Below, piece by piece: positions 26,897 through 33,764 of a stretch of 33,764 nucleotides of DNA (the stretch's first letter is position 1; every line of letters begins with the position of its first letter). A model generated the notes under the pieces. The model saw only the letters and a program-made list of their open reading frames with translations. It searched no databases and was not told the DNA's origin. Both the position numbers and the translations under genes were made by a program. Origin of the DNA: an uncultured Prevotella sp. GTDB lineage: Bacteria; Bacteroidota; Bacteroidia; Bacteroidales; Bacteroidaceae. Location of the stretch: assembly GCA_900557255.1 (NCBI GenBank), contig USSA01000012.1:1-33764 (forward strand), read 5' to 3'.

Positions 26897-26973
26897 CATA
26901 AAAAAGGGAATAGGTGGGGCAATCCCCTTCTTCTCTATTTTTCATAATTTCTCTATTTTAATAATATTACAGT

Positions 26974-29622
26974 ATGAAATTTCAAATGAAGATCAACTTT
27001 CCATGGTCAAGGCCTCTCTTGGCCTGTTGTTTTGTGATGTTTGCCCTCACAGCAATGGCTGATTCCTTTATCAGCTTCCGACAGCAAGGGGGAGCATTCC
27101 CTATTTCCACCGCCTCTCAGATGTCTGGTATCTGCATGGATGCTCACGAAAAACAAGGTGTGAAAAGAGCAGCGGAAGACCTGCGTAAGGATATCTATAC
27201 CGTGTCGGGTCGTTCACCCAGAGTGTGCTGCCAGGGCGAGGATGTGGTGCGTTATCCCATCCTCATTGGTACATACGGAGTGAGTGAAGCTATTACTCGC
27301 CTTGCCAAGAAAGGCTTCTTGCCAGAGCGTTCGCTCAAGGGCAAGTGGGAGAGCTTTGTCATCAAGACCATTGATCATCCTGCCAAGGGTATGGAGCGTG
27401 CCTTGGTGGTGGCAGGTAGCGATATGCGTGGCACCATCTATGGCATTTACGAGATTTCCCGACAGATGGGGGTGTCGCCTTGGTATTGGTGGGCGGATGC
27501 GCCGATAGCCAAGCATGAGGAGGTCTTTGCCAAGCCATGCTCCGTGGAGAGTGGAGAGCCGAAGGTGAAATATCGTGGTTTCTTCATCAATGATGAGTTC
27601 CCTTGTATGACCACCTGGGCTAGAAATAAGTTTGGGGGCATGAACGGCCAGATGTATGCCCATGTCTTCGAACTCCTTCTTCGCCTCAAGGCAAATTGCC
27701 TCTGGCCTGCCATGTGGGGCTCGTTCAAGGAATACAAGCCTTTGGTACCTATCCTGAAGGATGAGAACGGATTGTATGAGGGCAACTGCTTCAATGAGGA
27801 TGATCCGGAGAATGCCCGACTGGCTGATGAATATGGCATCGTAATGGGTACCTCGCACCATGAGCCGATGCAACGCTCGCAGCAAGAGTGGATTCGACAT
27901 AAGAAGAACTATGGCAACGGTGAATGGAACTGGTTGACCAACAAGAATGCCATCAAGCGTTTCTTCCGAGAGGGAATCGAGAATAGCAAGGGTTACGACA
28001 AGCTCGTGACCATCGGTATGAGAGGTGACGAAGACCGTCCGATGACCGATGCAGGTAGTAGAGAGGCTAACTTCCGGCTGATGGAACAGATCATCTCGGA
28101 ACAGCGAAAAATCATAGCTGATGTCACCAGGAAACCAGCCTCCGAGACCCCACAGGTCTGGACACTCTACAGTGAGGTACTCGATTATTATGACCAGGGA
28201 CTCAAGGTGCCCGATGATGTCATCGTGATGCTTTGCGATGACAATTTCGGTCATGTGCGCCGACTTCCTGATAGAAAGAAAAATTTCCACAAGGGCGGCT
28301 ATGGTATGTATTATCATGTAGGCTATTATGGTGCGCCGAGAGCCAGCAAGTGGCTCACCATGTCGCATATCGCCGAGATGTGGGAGCAGTTGCAAGCCAC
28401 TTATCAACATGGTGTGGATAAACTCTGGATGCTCAATGTCGGTGATATCAAGCCCCATGAGTTTGCCATCGACTTTTTTATGAACATGGCATGGAATCCC
28501 GATGCCTTCGATGCCAGCAACCTGGAGCAATATGCACAGGGATTCTGTGCCCAGCAGTTTGGTGATAAAGAGGCGAAAGAGGCTGCTCGTCTCTTGATGA
28601 GCTATGGAAGATATGCGTCTAGGGTGCAAGCCGAATTGCTGGATGACAAGACATACAATTTGCAGACGGGAGAGTTTAAGGGCGTACGGGATGAATTCCT
28701 GGCCTTGGAGGCACGAGCCCTGCGTCAGTATCTCACCCTGGATGAGACTGCGAAGGATGCCTATCAAGAGTTGGTTCTCTTCCCTATACAGGGCATGGCT
28801 AATCTTTATGATATGTATTACTCTTTGGCGATGAACAAGCAACTCTATCGTGAGGGACGTATTGAGGCTAATACATGGGCAGATAGGGTGGAGGAATGTT
28901 ACAAGAGAGACTCCTTGCTCTGCGACAATTATAATCACCATATCGCCAATGGCAAGTGGAATCACATGATGGATCAAGTGCATATCGGCTATCAGAACTG
29001 GCATGCTCCACAGCATCAAGTTATGCCTATGGTATATCGCATTCAGCAGAGTAGCCCTTTTGCCGTTACGCAGCCTAGTACAGGCTACGTGTTCGAGCAA
29101 GATGGCGGCATGGTGGTGATGGAGGCAGAGCATCTCTTCTCACTGAAACCTGCTGAATCAGAGAAGTCGCAGTGGAGACTCATCCCAGGTTTAGGACGGA
29201 CGAAGTCGGGTATAGCTCTCTTCCCATATACCCAGCCAACAGCAGGAGCGTATCTTACCTATAAGATGAGATTTAAGGCAGATGTGGATTCGGTGGATGT
29301 ACATCTTATTACCGATGCAGTGATGCCCTTTGTGCTGGGCGGTCATTATGTGGCAGTGTCGCTGGATGGTGGCAAGGAAGAGATTGTAGGGCTGAATCAG
29401 AATCTGAACTGGGAGCATAAGTACGACTTGATGTATCCTACAGCCGCATCGCGCATCATCGAGAAGAAGGTGAGGATGGCTGTAGGAAACACGGGGAAGG
29501 CTGAACATACCTTGAGGCTTCGTCCTATGCAGCCTGGTATTGTATTTGAGAAAATACTCATCAATCTTGGTGGGTATAAACCTACTCATCTAGGAATGCT
29601 AGAGAGTCCTTACGTGAGGTGA
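26974..29622 (+). CDS. GH115 alpha-glucuronidase
   Basis: 882 residues with a signal peptide ending TAMA. Family features are the N-terminal domain (KRAAEDLRKDIYTVSGR, IKTIDHP), SDMRGTIYGIYEISRQMG, WYWWADAP, and the barrel opening PKVKYRGFFINDEFPCMTTW (about 195-214), followed by LLLRLKANCLWPAMWG and GTSHHEPMQRSQQEW. A helical domain and a C-terminal beta domain (MVVMEAEHLFSLKPA to the end) complete a normal-length protein. GH115 enzymes remove glucuronic or 4-O-methyl-glucuronic acid from internal and terminal xylose of glucuronoxylan. MKINFPWSR at 26986 is an alternative start. The gene runs from its own HTCS-type promoter. Confidence 0.92.
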   Translation: MKFQMKINFPWSRPLLACCFVMFALTAMADSFISFRQQGGAFPISTASQMSGICMDAHEKQGVKRAAEDLRKDIYTVSGRSPRVCCQGEDVVRYPILIGTYGVSEAITRLAKKGFLPERSLKGKWESFVIKTIDHPAKGMERALVVAGSDMRGTIYGIYEISRQMGVSPWYWWADAPIAKHEEVFAKPCSVESGEPKVKYRGFFINDEFPCMTTWARNKFGGMNGQMYAHVFELLLRLKANCLWPAMWGSFKEYKPLVPILKDENGLYEGNCFNEDDPENARLADEYGIVMGTSHHEPMQRSQQEWIRHKKNYGNGEWNWLTNKNAIKRFFREGIENSKGYDKLVTIGMRGDEDRPMTDAGSREANFRLMEQIISEQRKIIADVTRKPASETPQVWTLYSEVLDYYDQGLKVPDDVIVMLCDDNFGHVRRLPDRKKNFHKGGYGMYYHVGYYGAPRASKWLTMSHIAEMWEQLQATYQHGVDKLWMLNVGDIKPHEFAIDFFMNMAWNPDAFDASNLEQYAQGFCAQQFGDKEAKEAARLLMSYGRYASRVQAELLDDKTYNLQTGEFKGVRDEFLALEARALRQYLTLDETAKDAYQELVLFPIQGMANLYDMYYSLAMNKQLYREGRIEANTWADRVEECYKRDSLLCDNYNHHIANGKWNHMMDQVHIGYQNWHAPQHQVMPMVYRIQQSSPFAVTQPSTGYVFEQDGGMVVMEAEHLFSLKPAESEKSQWRLIPGLGRTKSGIALFPYTQPTAGAYLTYKMRFKADVDSVDVHLITDAVMPFVLGGHYVAVSLDGGKEEIVGLNQNLNWEHKYDLMYPTAASRIIEKKVRMAVGNTGKAEHTLRLRPMQPGIVFEKILINLGGYKPTHLGMLESPYVR

Positions 29623-29780
29623 GGGCGCTCTCTATATACTCCATGTCGGAAAGAATATCTTCTGTCGAGCCTAGTGGGAACACCTTGTTGTCAATCCAGA
29701 CAACAACAGATACAGCTATTTCGGGCAAAACTTGTAGGTATAATGTCTTAAATATGCTTTTCTGAGGACTTTGAAAGAGT
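29623..29780. other. Non-coding gap after GH115 with a 23-nt repeated element
   Basis: I see no convincing gene here. There is an 8-bp hairpin (TTGTTGTC 685-692 with GACAACAA 699-706). A 23-nt element starting ATTTCGGGCAAAACTTGTAG (29718-29740) recurs with one mismatch at 31759-31781. Both copies lie shortly before an HTCS-type promoter (63 and 75 nt before the distal half-site). Confidence 0.5.
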
Positions 29781-29848
29781 ATTGGAACATGAAACAAGGT
29801 TTTGGGAACATATACCAAAACCTTGTTTCTCTTTTTGCAGTAAATTTG
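29781..29848 (+). promoter_or_regulatory. HTCS-type operator/promoter O6 for the small peptide and secreted protein genes
   Basis: The -7 element TAAATTTG is at 29841-29848. The proximal half-site TTGGGAACATATACCAAAAC starts at 29802, 39 nt upstream. The distal half ATTGGAACATGAAACAAGG starts at 29781, so the two GGAACAT cores are exactly 21 bp apart. This is the clearest direct repeat of the set. Confidence 0.75.
29791..29835 (+). terminator. Terminator-like hairpin embedded in operator O6
   Basis: GAAACAAGGTTTTGG (29791-29805) and CCAAAACCTTGTTTC (29815-29829) form a perfect 15-bp stem with a 9-nt loop, followed by TCTCTTTTT. It would stop transcripts arriving from GH115. The same bases carry the HTCS half-sites. 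Confidence 0.65.
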
Positions 29849-29943
29849 CAGCCGAAACAGAAACAAATGTATAAGAATGAATCTGATGTCTAGTAACATA
29901 GATGTATAATATAACATATAATTTTTTTAAAAACTTAAAGATT

Positions 29944-30078
29944 ATGAAGAAAAAGTATAGGAAACCAGTAGTGGAGGTGTATGAAATGCAACTCCAGGGT
30001 GCATTGTTGGCAGGCTCCTCCGATCCTAATAAGGTGTATTCTCCAGTGGAAGAGGATTTTGAGGGTGAGCTTGGATAG
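29944..30078 (+). CDS. 44-residue conserved-looking peptide with LLAGS motif
   Basis: ATG at 29944 opens a 44-codon frame ending TAG at 30076-30078. It begins MKKKYRKPVVEVYEMQL, continues with ALLAGSSDPNK and ends in an acidic segment. It is too short for most gene callers, but it follows promoter O6 with a leader of about 90 nt and an A-rich upstream stretch. Short proteins of the form MKKxYxxPxxEVxxx..LAGS are, from memory, common in Prevotella and Bacteroides. Their function is unknown to me. It has no signal peptide and no membrane segment. It lies 69 bp before the secreted protein gene and is probably cotranscribed with it. Confidence 0.65.
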   Translation: MKKKYRKPVVEVYEMQLQGALLAGSSDPNKVYSPVEEDFEGELG

Positions 30079-30147
30079 GCTTATGTCAGGTAAGTAGATA
30101 ATAGATTATTTGTTTATTGGAATTATTAATTAGTAATAAAATTGATT

Positions 30148-31696
30148 ATGAAAAAATTTATACTTTCTGTATGTGCTGCCCTTATGCTTTTCTGTGGGGG
30201 GGGCATCTGCTAAGGTCTCTACAATGAAGAGCAATTTCTCCATAGGTTCTACAGGAGCTACCTATGATAACAAGACTGGTAAATTTGAGTGGACAAAGAA
30301 TCGGGACAACTGGATGAATTTGTTCACAAACTTGAGAGGTCAACTTTCTAAATACAAGCATCTGAAGATTAATCTCACTGAGGTAACCCATAGCTATCGT
30401 TTGCTCTTTTATAAGGGCGGGGAGAATGTTGTCAAGTATATGGACGATACAGATTTAAATGTTGACTTTGATCTTACAGAATTGAAGTTGAATGACGGTT
30501 GGACTCTTGATGACATAGATAGAATCTGTATTTCTGGTAAAGATGACAATGGCTCCTTTATTATTACACCAGATGGTGTCACCCTTGCGACAGATGACAT
30601 TGAGACTCTGACCGTTACAACAACCTTGAATGAAAACTCTGATATTCAAGCTCCATTCCAGTGGTACAAAACTACAGCTAGTGGTGCAGAGGCAATATCT
30701 GGTGGAATTTCTAACAACTTTGGTAAATCTGAATGGAATGGTGTTTTGTTTGGATATTCTTCTAGTAATAGTGAGAATAATGGCTATATTAATCTGAATG
30801 GTTATAGCGTTCTCCGAGTAAATATAAATAAATTTGATAGCAGCAAGAATAAACAATTCCGTGCTTTGGCTGATAAAGATAAAGCTGGTAAAGATAAAAC
30901 GGTATGGATAACCATGACTGGAGATGAAACTTTGGTAACACCATTTAGCCTAGATAGATGCACTTCGCTGAAAAATTCTTGGGAAGGACCTGGTGTTCAG
31001 AACATCACCTCCATCGACTTCATCGGTGAGTATCAGGCTGTCAACACAGAGTCTCCTTTCGCAATCGCAGCATCTAAGGGCTCTAACGTCTCTTACGACC
31101 GTAATTTCACCATGAATCAGCCATGTACCGTTTGCTTGCCTTTTGCTTTGACGACAGATGAACTGGCAAACGTAGGTAAGGCTTATACCTTGTCTGCAGT
31201 AAGTGGTTCTAAGGCAACCTTTACCCCAGCTGCTGCAATCGAGGCTTACAAGCCATACCTCTTGATACCATCCGATGGTGGTAAGCTCTTGGAGAATATT
31301 GTTGCAACCAAGGACATCACTGCTGTTCCTGCTGAGGCTAAGACATCTGTATCTGGAAACTATTCTTTCGTAGGTACGCTTCAGGCTAAGAAGTCTGTCA
31401 AGACACCAAATACGGAGGTTTATGGATTCAGTGCAGACGGAGGCAAGTTTGTACGTGTAGGCGAAAATGCTAGCATTGATGCCTTCAGAGCATACATCTC
31501 TGTTCCAACTACGGCTCTTTCTACTGCAGCTTCTCGTTCTATTGACATTGATTTCGGTGGCACAACTGGCATCAATGAGATTCAGAATGCCCAGTCTTCT
31601 TCAGCTGCGGCAACCTATAATGTTGCTGGAAAGCGTGTAGGCAAGAACTACAAGGGCGTAGTGATAAGCAATGGTAAGAAGATGATTCAAAAGTAA
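30148..31696 (+). CDS. Secreted multi-domain beta-sandwich protein, signal peptide frameshifted at a G8 tract
   Basis: The natural start is ATG 30148, which encodes MKKFILSVCAALMLFCG, but the frame hits TAA at 30211 just after eight G (30196-30203). With seven G it would continue CGGASAKVSTMKSNFS, a textbook signal peptide joined to the long frame, which is open to 31696. The only in-frame start of the long frame as it stands is GTG 30173, giving 507 residues with a broken signal peptide. The mature part has two beta-rich segments with CBM-like pattern (about 25-140 and 150-285), a further beta domain (MNQPCTVCLPFALTTDEL..FRAYISVP) and the tail TYNVAGKRVGKNYKGVVIS. No catalytic motif is seen. 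It is a likely xylan-binding secreted protein, either phase-variable, mutated, or affected by a sequencing error. Confidence 0.7.
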
Positions 31697-31724
31697 AAAA
31701 TAAGAATTCATACAAAATCCTGTT

Positions 31725-31758
31725 AACGAGGGTGCTGCGGCAAGAAGTACCCTCGTTT
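31725..31758 (+). terminator. Hairpin terminator after the secreted protein gene
   Basis: AACGAGGGT (725-733) pairs with ACCCTCGTT (749-757), extended by two inner pairs, followed by a short T stretch. It is of moderate strength and backed up by a second terminator downstream. Confidence 0.6.
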
Positions 31759-31781
31759 ATTTCGGGCAAAACTTATAGGTA
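31759..31781 (+). repeat. Second copy of a 23-nt intergenic element
   Basis: The element starting ATTTCGGGCAAAACTTATAG differs at one position from 29718-29740. It lies directly between two terminators and just before operator O7. Confidence 0.65.
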
Positions 31782-31788
31782 AAGATGT

Positions 31789-31826
31789 AAAAACGGTGTG
31801 TTTCTTTTGAAATGCACCGTTTTTTT
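31789..31826 (+). terminator. Second intrinsic terminator before operator O7
   Basis: A 10-bp stem pairs 31789-31798 with 31815-31824, with a 16-nt loop and a T-run (820-826). It ends 8 nt before the distal half-site of O7. Confidence 0.7.
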
Positions 31827-31833
31827 CTTACAC

Positions 31834-31901
31834 CATGATTGTCTTGCCAAAGTATTTGTAACATACAGCAAAGTGAATCTTCTGCTTTTTTATTACCTTT
31901 G
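31834..31901 (+). promoter_or_regulatory. HTCS-type operator/promoter O7 for the bimodular GH43 gene
   Basis: The -7 element TACCTTTG is at 31894-31901. The proximal half-site TTTGTAACATACAGCAAAGT starts at 31855, 39 nt upstream. The distal half keeps CCAAAGT (31847-31853), 21 bp before GCAAAGT (31868-31874), but has lost the GGAACAT part. The leader to the ATG would be about 30 nt. Confidence 0.65.
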
Positions 31902-31938
31902 CACTCAAAAAATAGAAACTAATAATTTTAGATAAACA

Positions 31939-33764
31939 ATGAACAATAAGTTTTTGATTGCTTCGGCTTTGTGCATGAGTATGAGCGCAACGATGAATGC
32001 GCAGAATCCTATCGTGCAAACCCAGTTGACCGCCGACCCAGCACCTCTGGTTGTCGGAGACCGTCTCTATGTGTATGCCGGTCATGATGAAGACAAGGCA
32101 GATTTCTTCTGGATGAATGAATGGCGTGTATATTCTACCAAGGATATGGTGAACTGGACCGACCATGGTTCTCCGCTCGACCTCAGTTCTTTTTCCTGGG
32201 CAGACGACCGTGCCTGGGCAGCACAGACTATCGAACGTAATGGTAAGTATTACTGGTATATCTGTGCGCACTCTAAACTGACGGGCGGAATAGCAATTGG
32301 CGTAGCTGTGGCAGATTCTCCTACCGGTCCTTTCAAGGATGCGCTGGGCAAACCGCTTTTCGATAATGGAAGTTGGGATAATATCGATCCAACGGTTTGG
32401 ATGGATGAGGATGGTCAGGCTTACCTCTATTGGGGTAATCCACATCTTTACTATGCCAAACTGAATGAAGATATGATCAGCCTCAAGGGAGGTATAGATG
32501 CTAAGTCTGCTGTTGATGAAAAGAGAGAAGTGGGCAGAATCGTGATGACTGAGGAGGGATTCGGTTCGCCTGACGTGGAGAAGCGCGATTCAACTCGAAA
32601 ATATAAGGATTGCTACACAGAGGGACCTTGGTTCATGAAGCGTGGCAAGAACTATTATATGCTTTATGCTGCAGGTGGAGTGCCTGAACATATCGCTTAT
32701 TCCATGAGCAAGAAGCCTTTCGGACCATGGAAGTATATGGGCGAAATCATGCCATTGGAAGATACGGGTTCCTTTACTAACCATTGCGGTGTGACCGACT
32801 TCAAGGGCAAGTCTTATTTCTTCTATCATACGGGTAAACTGGGTGGCGGATTCGGACGCAGTGTGGCTGTGGAAGAATTCAAATATAATGCCGACGGTAC
32901 CTTCCCAATTATCCACCATACTCAGGAAGGAGTGGCTCCTATCGCAACCCTCAATCCTTACAAGCGTCAGGAGGCTGAAACCATCGCTTTCTCTAAGGGA
33001 GTGAAGTCGGAGCAGACTGATGATACGGGTGTTTATATCTCTGAAATCCATACAGGTGATTATATCAAGGTACGCGAGGTGGATTTCGGAAATGAAAGTC
33101 CGGATGCATTTGCCATCTCTGCTGCGTGCTCATCGCTCGGCGGTTCACTGGAGGTTCATCTTGATAAAAAGGATGGTGAACTGGTGGCAAAGATAGATGT
33201 CAGCAAAACTGGTGGCTGGGAAAAGTGGAAGACTTTCTCGGCACAAATGATGAAGAAAGTGACCGGAAAGCATGATATATACTTCGTGTTCAAGGGATTG
33301 AAGGGAAGCAAACTCTTCAATTTCGACTGGTGGAAGTTTGAGAAGAATTTCGCCAATCCTGTGGTTTGGGCTGATGTGCCTGATGTGGATGTAATCCGTG
33401 TGGGTGACAGCTTCTATATGGTAAGCACCACCATGCATCTGATGCCGGGTGCGCCTATCATGAAATCGAAGGATCTGGTAAACTGGGAAACTGTGAACTA
33501 TATCTTCCCTAAACTTACCGATTCGCCTAAGTATGACATGAAGGAGGGTACGGTGTATGGTCGTGGTCAGTGGGCCACTTCTCTGCAGTATCATCGTGGC
33601 AAGTTCTATGCGCTCTTTGCTCCGAATGATAATCCCGGTGGAGAGACTTATATCTGTACAGCCGATGATATCGAGGGCAAATGGACTATCCACAGCCGTT
33701 TGCAGCATTTCCATGATGCCGCTCTCTTCTTCGATGACGACGATAAGGCATACGTGGTTTATGG
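31939..33764 (+). CDS. Bimodular GH43-CBM6-GH43 xylan-debranching enzyme (3' end beyond window)
   Basis: 608 codons are visible and the frame is open at the window edge. A signal peptide ends MNAQ. The first GH43 propeller (about 25-340) has D33 in LTADPAPLV (base), D150 in NIDPTVW and E228 in CYTEGPWF (acid). A CBM6-like module spans about 345-472 (EAETIAFSKG to FDWWKFEK). A second GH43 domain starts NPVVWADVPDVDVIRVGD, the style of arabinofuranosidase subfamily 12, and is cut after about 130 residues. Tandem GH43 enzymes of this kind occur in gut xylan loci and remove arabinose or xylose from different positions. Substrate assignment is inference. The gene has its own HTCS-type promoter behind two terminators. 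Confidence 0.88.
   Translation, partial: MNNKFLIASALCMSMSATMNAQNPIVQTQLTADPAPLVVGDRLYVYAGHDEDKADFFWMNEWRVYSTKDMVNWTDHGSPLDLSSFSWADDRAWAAQTIERNGKYYWYICAHSKLTGGIAIGVAVADSPTGPFKDALGKPLFDNGSWDNIDPTVWMDEDGQAYLYWGNPHLYYAKLNEDMISLKGGIDAKSAVDEKREVGRIVMTEEGFGSPDVEKRDSTRKYKDCYTEGPWFMKRGKNYYMLYAAGGVPEHIAYSMSKKPFGPWKYMGEIMPLEDTGSFTNHCGVTDFKGKSYFFYHTGKLGGGFGRSVAVEEFKYNADGTFPIIHHTQEGVAPIATLNPYKRQEAETIAFSKGVKSEQTDDTGVYISEIHTGDYIKVREVDFGNESPDAFAISAACSSLGGSLEVHLDKKDGELVAKIDVSKTGGWEKWKTFSAQMMKKVTGKHDIYFVFKGLKGSKLFNFDWWKFEKNFANPVVWADVPDVDVIRVGDSFYMVSTTMHLMPGAPIMKSKDLVNWETVNYIFPKLTDSPKYDMKEGTVYGRGQWATSLQYHRGKFYALFAPNDNPGGETYICTADDIEGKWTIHSRLQHFHDAALFFDDDDKAYVVY

Noticed and set aside
27214..29133. 639-residue antisense frame inside GH115, and similar long antisense frames inside xusA, the HTCS gene and others
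   Set aside because: They lie exactly opposite well-supported genes, have no family motifs, and arise from codon bias on the coding strand.
29582..29917. 111-residue minus-strand frame after GH115
   Set aside because: It spans the operator, hairpin and -7 element of O6 and shows no recognisable motif. A decayed gene fragment cannot be excluded but is not supported.
1..33764. tRNA, rRNA, insertion sequence or integrase genes
   Set aside because: I saw no transposase or integrase motifs, no terminal inverted repeats of IS type, and no tRNA-like cloverleaf in the gaps.

Overview
This window reads as a xylan polysaccharide utilization locus (PUL) of a gut Bacteroidota, most probably a Segatella/Prevotella copri-like species. 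The reasons are TAnnTTTG -7 promoter elements, two SusC/SusD pairs, a hybrid two-component regulator (HTCS), and short C-terminal tails of a kind I associate with Prevotella secreted proteins. No database was consulted, so all family names come from motifs read in the translations.

Layout. (1) Positions 1-671: the tail of an unrelated upstream gene, a terminator, then two regulator-type promoters in series. The first appears to drive only a short terminated RNA and the second drives the main operon. (2) 672-16405: a tight operon of SusC, SusD, SusC, SusD and a DUF1735-type lipoprotein (the xusA-xusE order), then a GH10-like lipoprotein whose catalytic residues are lost, a GH98 endo-xylanase and a small secreted protein. 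It ends in a strong terminator. (3) 16589-18205: a CE1-type esterase, followed by a 428-bp gap with nested palindromes and 22-bp tandem repeats. (4) 18633-22511: the HTCS sensor/activator. (5) 22589-29622: GH97 (+), GH43 (-, convergent with GH97) and GH115 (+, divergent from GH43). (6) 29944-31696: a 44-residue peptide and a secreted beta-sandwich protein whose signal peptide is out of frame at a run of eight G. (7) 31939-end: a bimodular GH43-CBM6-GH43 enzyme cut by the window edge.

How it fits together. GH98 would cut decorated xylan at the surface. The GH10-like lipoprotein, XusE and the SusD proteins would bind and pass oligosaccharides to the SusC porins. GH115 (glucuronic acid), GH43 (arabinose/xylose), GH97 (alpha-galactose-type) and the esterase (acetyl or feruloyl groups) would remove side chains. 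This set suits a heavily substituted glucuronoarabinoxylan such as cereal bran xylan.

Main new observation. Seven promoters share a 21-bp-period direct repeat of about TTTGGAACATnnnnnAAAGT. Its proximal copy begins exactly 39 nt upstream of the -7 element every time. The HTCS gene's own promoter and the esterase lack it. I propose this is the HTCS operator and that it defines the regulon of this locus. Several of these promoters are also insulated from upstream transcription by terminators or hairpins, in two cases overlapping the promoter itself.
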